Position numbers and translations under genes: made by a program. A stretch of DNA of 64,000 nt from Limosilactobacillus reuteri subsp. reuteri (GTDB taxonomy: Bacteria > Bacillota > Bacilli > Lactobacillales > Lactobacillaceae), in contig NC_009513.1 of NCBI RefSeq assembly GCF_000016825.1, positions 1-64,000 of the forward strand. The letters run 5' to 3'. The notes beneath the pieces are model-generated. The model did no database searches, had not been told where the DNA came from, and was given only the letters and a program-made list of their open reading frames with translations. How positions within the stretch are numbered: position 1 is the stretch's first letter; each line of letters opens with the position of its first letter. Below, piece by piece: positions 45,662 to 54,482 of this stretch.

Positions 45662-46849
45662 TTAATCCTCCTTATTAATGAAGGCCGCAATGTTATCAAG
45701 AGCTCCGGTTAGATTTTCCATACTGGTGGCGTAACTAATTCGAACATATCCTTGGCCGCCAGCTCCAAAGAAGGAACCGGGAATCACAGCAACTTTTCCT
45801 TCATTAGCAAGATCTGTCGCAAATTTAAGGTCATCATTACCATATTGTTCAGGAATCTTAGCAAAAACGTAGAAGGCTCCTTGAGGATTAATCAACTCGA
45901 ATCCTAATTTTTGGAGGCTATTAACAACAAAGTCTCGTCGTTGCTCATAGGCATCTTTCATTTCTTGAGTAGCTGCTTTTCCTTCGTCAGTACCAAATGC
46001 GGCTACTGCAGCGGCCATTGCTGGATTAGAAGCAGCGGTTACTAACATTGCGTGAATGGCACTGACCGATTTCATCAATTCTTGCGGCCCAGCGATAAAA
46101 CCAATTCGGTAACCAGTCATTGCGTGTGATTTTGAGGCACCATTTAAAATTAGCGTTTGTTCGGGGATGTAATTAGCGATTGAAGTATGAGTAGCTCCGT
46201 AAACAAGTTCAGAGTAAATTTCATCTGCAATTACAATCAGGTTAGTTGATTTAACCGTATCGGCTAGTGCTTTAATTTGATCTTGGGTGTAAGTAACACC
46301 AGTTGGGTTGGAGGGGTAGTTAAGAACTAGTCCCTTTGCATTAGGATGTTCTTCTAGTACGCTTTGGAGTCTTGCGGGTGTGAGAACAAAATCATCGCCG
46401 CTTGTATCAACTTCAATCGGAATCCCACCAAGAATCTTTGTAACAGCCATGTAGAAGGGGAAAGTTGGGGTTGGAATGATAATTTCGTCACCGGGATTAA
46501 TAATAGTAGAAAGAGAAGCGAAAATTCCTTCTGTTGCGCCAACTGTAACAGCAATTTCGTTTTTTGGATCGTATTCCAGTTTGTAACGATCTTGCATGAA
46601 GTGAGCGATTGCTTGACGAAGTGCGAAAGTCCCATTTCCCGGAGCATAGTGTGAATCATTGGCATTGATGCTTTCGATTGCGGCCTGCTTCATTGCGGCT
46701 GGCACATTAAAGTCTGGTTCACCTAATGTTAGTTTAATGATGCCAGGGATTGTGCTGACTTGATAGTCAAATTCGCGGATCCCACCAGGAGTGAGTTTAG
46801 CGAAATTATTGTTAAGACGACTAAGGATTTCTTTTTTAGTAGCTGGCAT
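45662..46849 (-). CDS. Aromatic/aspartate-type aminotransferase (fold type I)
   Basis: A 395-residue PLP enzyme. The N-terminal LGEPDFNVP, NYPSNPTGVTY near residue 175, DEIYSELVYG near 207, PLP-lysine motif LNGASKSHAMTGYRIGF near 237 and a C-terminal Arg region (QGYVRISYA) are of the AraT/PatA group. It would exchange amino groups between glutamate and aromatic keto acids. The ATG follows AGGAGGAATTTATC. The leader rich in aromatic codons upstream independently supports an aromatic substrate. Confidence 0.88.
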   Translation of the reverse strand: MPATKKEILSRLNNNFAKLTPGGIREFDYQVSTIPGIIKLTLGEPDFNVPAAMKQAAIESINANDSHYAPGNGTFALRQAIAHFMQDRYKLEYDPKNEIAVTVGATEGIFASLSTIINPGDEIIIPTPTFPFYMAVTKILGGIPIEVDTSGDDFVLTPARLQSVLEEHPNAKGLVLNYPSNPTGVTYTQDQIKALADTVKSTNLIVIADEIYSELVYGATHTSIANYIPEQTLILNGASKSHAMTGYRIGFIAGPQELMKSVSAIHAMLVTAASNPAMAAAVAAFGTDEGKAATQEMKDAYEQRRDFVVNSLQKLGFELINPQGAFYVFAKIPEQYGNDDLKFATDLANEGKVAVIPGSFFGAGGQGYVRISYATSMENLTGALDNIAAFINKED

Positions 46850-46881
46850 GATAAATTCCTCCTATATAAATATGTAGATTT

Positions 46882-46930
46882 AGAAATAAAAGAAGCCCTG
46901 AATGCTATAGAAATAACATCCAGGGCTTCT
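46882..46930 (-). terminator. Intrinsic terminator in the aminotransferase leader
   Basis: On the minus strand AGAAGCCCTGGATG (46930-46917) pairs with CATTCAGGGCTTCT (46904-46891) over 14 bp with one G-U, followed by TTTATTTC. It ends 33 bases before the aminotransferase ATG, so transcription must read through it for expression. Confidence 0.85.
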
Positions 46931-46961
46931 TGATCAGATTGGAATGAGTATAAAAGAGGCT

Positions 46962-47041
46962 CTCGGATGTTTGGGGGTCATCCGGGAACATCACAATGAT
47001 AAAATCACTGCTGGTTAGCGGACGGTAATCGCGCTAAACCA
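46962..47041 (-). promoter_or_regulatory. Competing hairpins of the aromatic attenuator
   Basis: Reading the minus strand: TGGTTTAGCG (47041-47032, covering the leader's Trp-Phe codons) pairs with CGCTAACCA (47020-47012, covering its stop) with one bulge. CAGTGAT pairs with ATCATTG around TTT at about 47011-46995. CGGATG (46984-46979) pairs with CATCCG (46969-46964). CATCC of the last hairpin can instead pair with GGATG of the terminator arm, giving an antiterminator. Confidence 0.65.
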
Positions 47042-47086
47042 GAAGACATACGCTTGATTCAAGTGAATTGTCGCGGTGATCATCAT
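47015..47086 (-). CDS. Aromatic leader peptide (Tyr-Val-Phe-Trp-Phe)
   Basis: A 23-codon frame starting with two ATG codons (47086 or 47083) after AAAAGGAGGA, an ideal ribosome binding site. Codons 13-17 read TAT GTC TTC TGG TTT (YVFWF), giving four aromatic residues in five. It ends TAA at 47017-47015. It lies between a strong promoter and a terminator that precedes an aminotransferase gene. The composition is what a ribosome-stalling sensor of aromatic aminoacyl-tRNA would need. Confidence 0.8.
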   Translation of the reverse strand: MMITATIHLNQAYVFWFSAITVR

Positions 47087-47119
47087 TGTGTCCTCCTTTT
47101 GATTAACTGATTATTAATA

Positions 47120-47147
47120 ATTCTAATTGTTCTTTAATTTTTGTCAA
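47120..47147 (-). promoter_or_regulatory. Promoter of the aromatic leader and aminotransferase operon
   Basis: On the minus strand TTGACA (47147-47142), a 16 bp spacer and TAGAAT (47125-47120). The RNA would begin near 47113, about 264 nt before the aminotransferase. Confidence 0.78.
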
Positions 47148-47308
47148 GCGTTGATTGAGAAAAACTATTAATTACAAAATTATTTATTGATTACAATTGT
47201 AAATATAATAAAGCTCGAAAATATTTGTGATTATTAGTTCGCATTTAATTTAATATTTAATTTATATTCTACAATTTTTTTTATTTTTTCGCGCCTTTTT
47301 TGTTGTGT

Positions 47309-47330
47309 TACTCCACAAGTGTGATATAAT
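47309..47330 (+). promoter_or_regulatory. Promoter of the small HTH gene
   Basis: A perfect TATAAT at 47325-47330 with TTGTGT 16 bp upstream. It is divergent from the aromatic leader promoter. The AT-rich 160 bp between them show nothing else. Confidence 0.65.
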
Positions 47331-47356
47331 ATTAATCGTAAAGGAAGTGGGTAGCA

Positions 47357-47578
47357 ATGCGGATCGACATCAAACATTATTTGGAAGTTAACCACTTGAC
47401 CATTTATCAAGTTTCCAAGCGTTCCGGTTACGGCTACACGACTTTACACAAATCGTTTAACAAACCACAGTCTAGTTCGACCTCGCTTAACCTGCGTGAC
47501 CTTGATGCCTTGGCTCGCGCTCAAGACAAGAGCATGTGGGAGGTCCTTAAAGAACTAGAAGAGCATTACCTCGAATGA
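47357..47578 (+). CDS. Small XRE-like helix-turn-helix protein
   Basis: A 73-residue protein consisting almost only of an HTH-like domain (NHLTIYQVSKRSGYGYTTLHKSF), ending in an acidic helix. AAAGGAAGTGGG precedes the ATG. It lies upstream of clpL in the same direction and might regulate it, but no direct evidence is seen. A TGTGGC/GCCACA hairpin without T run follows its stop. Confidence 0.7.
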   Translation: MRIDIKHYLEVNHLTIYQVSKRSGYGYTTLHKSFNKPQSSSTSLNLRDLDALARAQDKSMWEVLKELEEHYLE

Positions 47579-47602
47579 GATTGTGGCATTGCTGTAGCCA
47601 CA

Positions 47603-47651
47603 GGAGGTCAAATGCATTAATTTTTGACTTCTAGAATACTTAGACTACGAA
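47603..47651 (+). promoter_or_regulatory. clpL promoter region with inverted repeat
   Basis: TTGACT at 47624-47629 with a weak TACGAA about 16 bp downstream. The -35 is part of the inverted repeat GGTCAAA (47606-47612) and TTTGAC (47623-47628), spaced by 10 bp. This resembles half-sites of CtsR heptads but is inverted rather than direct. Confidence 0.4.
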
Positions 47652-47695
47652 ACTTAGAAAATAAAATATTATATTTAATTGAGGAGGGATTGCAT

Positions 47696-49933
47696 ATGGC
47701 TCAAAACCCAATGAATCCATTTGACAACGACATGAATGACATCTTTAATCAATTAATGGGTGGCATGAATGGTTTCAATTCTGATAATCGGCGTTACCTA
47801 ATCAATGGTCGTGAAGTAACACCAGAAGAATTTGCTGAATATCGTAGAACTGGTCAATTGCCAGGCGGTGCAAATCCTCAACAAGGTGGGCAACCTGGCC
47901 CTCAACCTAACGCAGGTAAGGACAGTATCTTACACAAGTTAGGTCGAAACTTAACTCAAGAAGCTCGTGAACATGAACTTGACCCTGTTATTGGTCGGAA
48001 CAAGGAAATCCAAGAAACAGCTGAAATTTTAAGCCGGCGGACAAAGAACAACCCTGTATTAGTTGGGGATGCTGGTGTTGGTAAGACTGCTGTTGTTGAA
48101 GGTTTAGCACAAGCAATTGTTTCCGGCGATGTACCAGCTGCTATCAAGGACAAGGAAATTATCAGTATCGATATTTCTGGCCTTGAAGCAGGTACTCAAT
48201 ATCGTGGTAGTTTTGAAGAAAACATGCAAAAGTTGGTTGATGAAGTCAAGAAGGCTGGAAATATCATCCTCTTCTTCGATGAAATTCACCAAATTATTGG
48301 TGCCGGTTCAACTGGTGATTCTAGTGGTTCCAAGGGTATGTCTGACATTATTAAGCCAGCATTATCCCGTGGTGAACTAACAGTTATCGGTGCAACTACT
48401 CAAGATGAATACCGGAACACTATTATGAAGGATGCTGCATTAGCACGGCGGTTCAATTCTGTTACTGTTAATGCTCCAAGCAAGGCTGATACAGTGGCCA
48501 TCCTTAAAGGTATCCGTGACTTGTACGAACGTCACCACAATGTAAAGTTACCAGATGACGTTCTCCAAGCTGCTGTTGATTACTCTGTTCAATACATGCC
48601 ACAACGCGCATTACCTGACAAGGCTATCGACTTAATCGATATGACCGCTGCTCACTTAGCAGCAAAGCACCCAGCACGTGATGCTAAGGCAATTGAAAAA
48701 GATATCGAAGCAGAAGAAAAGAAGCAAAAAGCGGCTGCTAAGAAAGAAGATTACAAGGCTGCCCAAGATGCCAAGGAAAAGATTGCTGACTTGAAGAAGC
48801 AATTGAGTGAAAACTCTGAATCTGAAAAGGTTACTGCTACTCCAGAAGACGTTGCTAAGGCTGTAGAACAAATGACTGGTATTCCTGTTTCTAAGATTGG
48901 TGCTAGTGACGTTGAACGCTTAAAGGACATGGACAAGCGGCTTGAAGGTAAGGTTATTGGCCAAGACAAAGCTGTTGAAGCAGTTGCTCGTGCTATTCGT
49001 CGTAACCGTGCTGGATTTGACGAAGGCGATTCACCAATTGGTAGTTTCCTCTTCGTTGGACCTACTGGTGTTGGTAAGACTGAACTTGCTAAGCAACTAG
49101 CCCTTGATATGTTTGGTAGCAAGGATGACATTATTCGGTTAGATATGTCTGAATACTCTGACCGGACAGCCGTATCTAAGATGATCGGTGCTACTGCTGG
49201 TTATGTTGGTTACGAAGACAACGGTAATACCTTGACTGAAAAGGTTCGTCGTCACCCTTATTCAATTATTCTTCTTGATGAAATTGAAAAGGCTAATCCA
49301 CAAGTTATCACCCTCTTGCTTCAAGTACTTGATGATGGTCGGTTAACTGATGGACAAGGTAACACTATTGACTTTAAGAATACTGTTATCATTGCTACAT
49401 CAAATGCCGGCTACTCCAACGATGCTCCAGTTAAGATGGGCCGGAACGAAGATGAAGAAGACTTAATTAAGAAGTTGACTACTTACTTCCGTCCTGAATT
49501 CTTGAACCGGTTCAACGCTATTGTTGAATTCCACAGCTTGACTAAGGAAGACTTGAAGCAAATCGTTGACTTAATGCTTGCTGAAGTTAACCGGACATTG
49601 GCTAAGAAGGGCATGGATGTTAAGGTTACTGATACTGCAAAGCAATACCTTATTGATGAAGGTTACGATGAAGCCATGGGTGCTCGTCCTCTTCGTCGGG
49701 TTATCGAACGTGAAATCCGTGATAAGGTAACTGATTACTACCTTGACCACCTCGATGCAAAGAATCTTGTTGCTGAAATGAAGGATGGCCAACTTGTAAT
49801 TGTTGACGCTAAGGACGCCTCAAAAGACGATAGTAAAGAATATACTTCACCATCTGAAAAGAAGGATGAAGAAAAAGACGATAAGAAGGAAGAAGACAAG
49901 AAGTCTGACGAAGATAAGAAAGACGAAAAGTAA
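47696..49933 (+). CDS. clpL: ATP-dependent chaperone ClpL
   Basis: A 745-residue Hsp100 chaperone that rescues aggregated proteins in heat and acid stress, found mainly in lactic acid bacteria. It lacks the double Clp-N domain and instead has a Gly/Asn/Gln-rich N-terminus (to about 85). AAA1 Walker A is [10 protein letters not shown] near 128, then a short coiled M-domain (about 350-400), then AAA2 with [10 protein letters not shown] near 465. The tail is a long Lys/Glu/Asp run. ATG 47696 follows GAGGAGGG; the upstream TTG reading is rejected. Confidence 0.95.
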   Translation: MAQNPMNPFDNDMNDIFNQLMGGMNGFNSDNRRYLINGREVTPEEFAEYRRTGQLPGGANPQQGGQPGPQPNAGKDSILHKLGRNLTQEAREHELDPVIGRNKEIQETAEILSRRTKNNPVLVGDAGVGKTAVVEGLAQAIVSGDVPAAIKDKEIISIDISGLEAGTQYRGSFEENMQKLVDEVKKAGNIILFFDEIHQIIGAGSTGDSSGSKGMSDIIKPALSRGELTVIGATTQDEYRNTIMKDAALARRFNSVTVNAPSKADTVAILKGIRDLYERHHNVKLPDDVLQAAVDYSVQYMPQRALPDKAIDLIDMTAAHLAAKHPARDAKAIEKDIEAEEKKQKAAAKKEDYKAAQDAKEKIADLKKQLSENSESEKVTATPEDVAKAVEQMTGIPVSKIGASDVERLKDMDKRLEGKVIGQDKAVEAVARAIRRNRAGFDEGDSPIGSFLFVGPTGVGKTELAKQLALDMFGSKDDIIRLDMSEYSDRTAVSKMIGATAGYVGYEDNGNTLTEKVRRHPYSIILLDEIEKANPQVITLLLQVLDDGRLTDGQGNTIDFKNTVIIATSNAGYSNDAPVKMGRNEDEEDLIKKLTTYFRPEFLNRFNAIVEFHSLTKEDLKQIVDLMLAEVNRTLAKKGMDVKVTDTAKQYLIDEGYDEAMGARPLRRVIEREIRDKVTDYYLDHLDAKNLVAEMKDGQLVIVDAKDASKDDSKEYTSPSEKKDEEKDDKKEEDKKSDEDKKDEK

Positions 49934-49948
49934 TTTTCCTTTAATGTA

Positions 49949-49997
49949 GAAAAAGACATAGGATGACTCTGAAATGAGTTAACCTATGTCTTTTTTT
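49949..49997 (+). terminator. Terminator after clpL
   Basis: AAAAAGACATAGGaTgACT pairs with its complement ending CCTATGTCTTTTTTT. Confidence 0.92.
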
Positions 49998-50821
49998 GCT
50001 TTAAATAATAAACATTATTAATGATCTAGGCAATCACTATGGAGGCTAAAAACTAATTAGGAAAGTTGAAAATTGATGGTAAGATCTGATTTTATGCATA
50101 AAATTATTGGGATTAAGGTTAAAGTGAATTGCCTAAAAATGTCGAAAAAATAGACAAAAATAAGTGAAAAAATAGTCTGTTTTGGTGATTGGCTTATCAA
50201 TCCATTTATTCAGACAACAAATATATTAGCAATTTATGATTAGTTAAATAATCAATAGACCACAAGTGCTATTATATCAACGTTTGTTCGAATTACCAGC
50301 TGTTAAATAAGGGCTGAATAGTGATTGTTTATTACCCCACTTTATCTGTATCATTCTTTCGCGGTTGTCTCTAAATGAGACATTTGGACAAAAATGAAAC
50401 AGGGATAATTTACTGATTTTAGTGTAAAGATAAATTCGTTTAGTAACTTATAATTATCGTGGGAACAGGTTTGAAAAAATTTAAATTTTTTGAGGGGTTT
50501 TTAAAATAGTTTTAAACAATAAAAATGAAATATTGATACATACTATTTGCTAATTGATTAGTAATTAAACTTTGATATAAAGGCATTTTAACCATGGTTA
50601 TAAAAATATTCGTCTGATTAATGAATGGCTATTTCGCTAATAAGGAAAGCAACTTAACAGGTGAATAGTTAAAACGCCAAAAGGATCTTTTCAAAAATTG
50701 TCTCTCTTGTAATCCCTAAAAACCTTGATATAGTAGGAACTGTTAAGTCATTAAGCAATAAACCTTGCATGAATAATTTATTTTCTTTTGAATATTTTTT
50801 CATAAACGGGGGTTTATTAAA
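49998..50821. other. Gene-free AT-rich stretch before the surface protein
   Basis: About 820 bp with no frame having both a start, a ribosome binding site and useful length on either strand. It contains an inverted repeat TGTCTC/GAGACA near 50375-50391 and several AT-rich boxes (TATAAT near 50449). The ribosome binding site AACGGGGGT at about 50804 belongs to the gene downstream. It may hold a long regulatory leader or decayed genes; nothing more can be supported. Confidence 0.5.
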
Positions 50822-53677
50822 ATGAGAAATTCGAATACAAATAATTGGCGTTCAACTGCTTTGATTGCGGGGGCAATCTTGACAGCAGGTGTCGTTACCA
50901 CCACTTCAACGACAGATGTACACGCTGATAATAGTCAAAATAATGCACAAGTAAGTAATGACCAAGTTACTTACGACCAAGTTCGGGCAACTGCTGATCA
51001 GCAACTTGCACAATTGCAATCAGCTAATGATAGTAAAGAAGCTCAACAAGCTACGGCCAACGAGCAATCAAATGCTGCGGATCTTGCACAAATCAACGCA
51101 CAAATTGATCAATTAAAAGCTAGTCATGCTGCTCTAGAACAAGAACAAGCCGGTGCTATTGCACAAGCACAAGCTTCTACTGCTGCTTCTATTGAAGCAC
51201 AAACTTCAGCTGCTAATGCTGAATACCAACAACAAATTAACGCACAACAACAAAACGAAGCCACTCAACGTGCAGCAAATGATCAACAGTACGCACAAGC
51301 TGTTAGTCAAGCTGCTGAAAATCAACAAGCTATTGCTGATATCAATGCACAATATCAACAAGCTTTAAGTGATGCAGCTAATACGCAGACAAGCCAAGCA
51401 CAGGCTGCTGTCAATAATTACAACTCAGCTGTTGCTAAGGAAAATGATGCTTACCAAGGTAAGCTATCTGCTCAACAAGCAACTAATGCAGAAAATGTTA
51501 AAAATGCTGAAGCATCTCTTGCAACCGCAACTGCTAATGCTAACAAGCCTTATGAAGTTGCAACTACTAACGATGTTGCTGTTACTGGCCGAGTTGCTAA
51601 ACCACAAACAGATGTTAAGGTTCCTGACTATGTAGCAAAATACGGAATTCATCTAGAAGTTCGTGGCTATAATGGTGCTATTCCTGTATCTGATTATACT
51701 TATCCTGAATTTGCTAATACTTACTATGGTGAATATCCTGATAGTGCAGTAATTACAAATAAGGCTGCTGACTCAACTCCACATGATATTTCAGAGATGC
51801 CATTAGATTTCCAACCAGGTCTATTAAGTTACGATACTAAAAATGATCATTCAGAAAAAGTTTCTGCTGATGGATTAACAGCTGCCCAAGTTCAAGTATT
51901 ACGGGCATTAGCTCTTTCATGGGAAAATGGATTCCGTAACAATGTTTTCCAAAACTACCGTGAATTTTACAATGCGGTTAATAAGAATGATGGCTTTGTG
52001 AACGTTGCTCCAGTTGATTTAGTAAGCACTGACTTTGCTGATAACATTGCTAACCAAGTTGTTGCTAACCGGACAAAGTACAATGTTGATAATAATAGTC
52101 ATACTGTTATCAGCAGTGGAATGCCTACTGAAGCAACTTATAGTAGCATTATTAATAATGCCACCCAAAACTTGCAAAAGAGTTTAACAAGTGAATTTAA
52201 TGGTAAGACAGTTTACACTGACGTTAATGAAAACTTAACTACTATGCAAGCTGGGACGCCAACTCTTCTAAATTACGCTATTAATCTCTACAACTCAATG
52301 CAGGGTATGTACTATGGTGAATTGGTAAACCCAACACACATCGGTGGACATGCAGTTAATCTTCTTCGTGCTGGTGTTCGCACTGTGGGAATTGGCTTCC
52401 AAAAGCTAACTGATGAAATGACTGCTAAGAATGGTTCAGGTGTTTCTGATCGCAAGAACCCATCATATGCTGTAACATTTGATCATGTCGGATTTAACAT
52501 TGATCACGATGTTAACTTAACTAAAGAAGTTCAAAATCGTAATGTATGGGGAACTTCAACTGTAGATGCACAATTAAATGCTATTAAGACTGCTCAATAT
52601 CATGTTAATAAAGTACCGGGGACAAAGACAGTTACGCCAACTGCTACTGATGTGCAAAAAGCTACTGCTAGCGAACAACAAAAATTAGCTAATGTTAAGG
52701 CACAAGCACAACAATCTCTTGATGCATTAGCTAGTGCCCACCAAGCTAACTTAAATAAGCTTGAACAACAATATAATGATGCGAAGGCTCAAGTAAAAGC
52801 TAACTATGATACTGCAGTTACTAAGGCAGCTAGTGTTCGTGATGCTGCTCTTAAGGCTACTGGAGCTGTTGACCTTCAAGCTTACAAGGCTCAATTAGAC
52901 AGTGCCTACCAAAACTTAGTAAAGGCTGATCAAGTAGCCGCACAAAAGCTTGCTGCTGATCGTGACGCTAAGATCGCTAATATTAAGAAAACTGAAAATG
53001 CAAAGCTTGATGCTAAGATTAATGAACTTGTTCCAAGCATTGACCCACAAATCAAGCAATTGCAAGATCAACACCAAGCAGTTATTACCCATGGTGATGC
53101 TGTTCTTGCTGAATTAAAGGCTGAAAATAAGGCTGCTTATAACAAACTTGCTGAACAATTCAACGTTCAATTAGCAGCTATTCAACAACGTGAAGATGCT
53201 AAGAGAGCTAATGAAGTTCGGTTAGCAAATAATACTGTTGTTCTTCCTACAGCAGTGAAAGCAGCTAATGATGGCAATGTTGATACTGTTGCTTTCCCAA
53301 CGGTTACAAACCGTCTACAAGCTGAAACTACTGGACGCGTTCAACCAGTTTCAGCACCATCGATTGTAAAGACAGCTACGCAAACGCCAATTGCAGTTGC
53401 ACCAGTTGTAACACAAACAGCTGCAGTTGCTGCTACTACAAATAATGGTACACAAACACGGGTTGCTTCTACTGCTGATAATAAAGCCACTAAAGCAGAC
53501 AACAATGAAAAATCAGTTGTAAAAGCTGACACTGTTGCTAAGAAGCAAACTCCTGCTAAGAAGAGTGAATCATCACAAAAGGTTGATCAATCTTCTATGT
53601 CAATTGTTGCTTTAGCTGCCACTGCATTACTTGGTACACTCGGTATCACTTACAGCTCAAAGAAGCGCCACAACTAA
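50822..53677 (+). CDS. Coiled-coil surface protein with SEC10/PgrA-like central domain
   Basis: A 951-residue exported protein. The signal peptide is at about 1-36 (cleavage after VHA). Residues about 45-235 are a Gln/Ala-rich coiled coil, about 245-600 a globular part resembling SEC10/PgrA surface-exclusion proteins (LRALALSWENGFRNNVFQNY), and about 625-800 a second Ala/Gln/Lys coiled coil. A Thr/Val-rich stalk and a C-terminal hydrophobic segment ending KKRHN follow. There is no LPXTG; the region before the segment reads SSQKVDQSSMS. Probably an adhesin or aggregation factor. Confidence 0.8.
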   Translation: MRNSNTNNWRSTALIAGAILTAGVVTTTSTTDVHADNSQNNAQVSNDQVTYDQVRATADQQLAQLQSANDSKEAQQATANEQSNAADLAQINAQIDQLKASHAALEQEQAGAIAQAQASTAASIEAQTSAANAEYQQQINAQQQNEATQRAANDQQYAQAVSQAAENQQAIADINAQYQQALSDAANTQTSQAQAAVNNYNSAVAKENDAYQGKLSAQQATNAENVKNAEASLATATANANKPYEVATTNDVAVTGRVAKPQTDVKVPDYVAKYGIHLEVRGYNGAIPVSDYTYPEFANTYYGEYPDSAVITNKAADSTPHDISEMPLDFQPGLLSYDTKNDHSEKVSADGLTAAQVQVLRALALSWENGFRNNVFQNYREFYNAVNKNDGFVNVAPVDLVSTDFADNIANQVVANRTKYNVDNNSHTVISSGMPTEATYSSIINNATQNLQKSLTSEFNGKTVYTDVNENLTTMQAGTPTLLNYAINLYNSMQGMYYGELVNPTHIGGHAVNLLRAGVRTVGIGFQKLTDEMTAKNGSGVSDRKNPSYAVTFDHVGFNIDHDVNLTKEVQNRNVWGTSTVDAQLNAIKTAQYHVNKVPGTKTVTPTATDVQKATASEQQKLANVKAQAQQSLDALASAHQANLNKLEQQYNDAKAQVKANYDTAVTKAASVRDAALKATGAVDLQAYKAQLDSAYQNLVKADQVAAQKLAADRDAKIANIKKTENAKLDAKINELVPSIDPQIKQLQDQHQAVITHGDAVLAELKAENKAAYNKLAEQFNVQLAAIQQREDAKRANEVRLANNTVVLPTAVKAANDGNVDTVAFPTVTNRLQAETTGRVQPVSAPSIVKTATQTPIAVAPVVTQTAAVAATTNNGTQTRVASTADNKATKADNNEKSVVKADTVAKKQTPAKKSESSQKVDQSSMSIVALAATALLGTLGITYSSKKRHN

Positions 53678-53696
53678 TCCAAAACGGTTAATAAAT

Positions 53697-53734
53697 ACAA
53701 AGAGGCTGGGAACTTCCCAACCTCTTTGTTGTTT
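53697..53734 (+). terminator. Terminator after the surface protein
   Basis: CAAAGAGGcTGGG pairs with CCCAaCCTCTTTG. Confidence 0.9.
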
Positions 53735-53758
53735 AAAAATGTCATTTCTTTGTGCGTC

Positions 53759-54343
53759 CTATAGCTTATCAATCAATGGTTGCATAAAATTATTATTGAT
53801 TCGAGTAAGCTTATGATGGCTTCCTAAGTTTAGTTCATAGGCTAATCGCTCGGGATCATTTTGGTCATTAACTTTAATGATTCCTCGTCTTTTAAAGTTG
53901 AAATTTTCGACAATGTGTTGCATCGCTTTATTGTTGCGGTGAGTGTCGATCCGGAAATTCTTAATTCCTTGCATTTGGCCAACTGTTAGCAAGTTAGAAA
54001 AGAGCAATTTACTAAGTCCTTGTCCGCGATAATTACTGCTGATGGCAACCCGGTGAATGGTAGCGTAAGGTTCATCTGGTTGTTGCCACTGTCCCTGTGT
54101 AATGTTACGATAAGTCGGTTCTGGGGTGAGCTGAAGGGTCGCAGTTGCCGCTACTTTATTACCATTAATTAATACCCAGTTTGTTTGCGTTGCAATATCT
54201 TGAGCAAAAGTTTCTCGATTTGGATAACCGTTTTGCCATTGCGGACTGCCATTTTTCTTTAGAAGGTTCTTTGCATCATCAATTATCTTCATGATTGCCG
54301 CTAAGTCTTGGGCCTGGGCGCGGCGCAAATATATTTCTGCCAT
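53759..54343 (-). CDS. GNAT-family N-acetyltransferase
   Basis: A 194-residue acetyltransferase using acetyl-CoA. The CoA-binding motif is AISSNYRGQGLSKLLFSNLL near residue 100 (R-G-x-G core), followed by IDTHRNNKAMQHIVENFNF. The substrate is unknown. ATG 54343 after AGGGAGG is chosen over the longer frame. Convergent with the surface protein gene. Confidence 0.88.
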   Translation of the reverse strand: MAEIYLRRAQAQDLAAIMKIIDDAKNLLKKNGSPQWQNGYPNRETFAQDIATQTNWVLINGNKVAATATLQLTPEPTYRNITQGQWQQPDEPYATIHRVAISSNYRGQGLSKLLFSNLLTVGQMQGIKNFRIDTHRNNKAMQHIVENFNFKRRGIIKVNDQNDPERLAYELNLGSHHKLTRINNNFMQPLIDKL

Positions 54344-54482
54344 TAGTATCCTCCCTTGATTAATAATATTTCTATTGTACGACATTTAGCCTTATTCAGC
54401 GGAGAAAATAGGCGAGATTATATTTCAGAAAGAAGTGGTTTGCGTTAGAATGAAAAGCAATGAGATGAATGGAGGATAAGCG

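Noticed and set aside
46882..47113. T-box riboswitch before the aminotransferase
   Set aside because: Same reasoning: no T-box core sequence on the minus strand, and the aromatic codons lie in an open frame with an ideal ribosome binding site.
47581..47696. CtsR or CIRCE operator of clpL
   Set aside because: CtsR sites are direct heptad repeats and only an inverted pair is seen. No TTAGCACTC-N9-GAGTGCTAA (CIRCE) is present.
44231..48871. Long antisense frames opposite clpL, the aminotransferase and other genes
   Set aside because: They mirror the codon use of the sense genes and lack ribosome binding sites.
50094..50153. 19-codon frame in the gap before the surface protein
   Set aside because: No ribosome binding site and no recognisable content; probably chance in AT-rich DNA.
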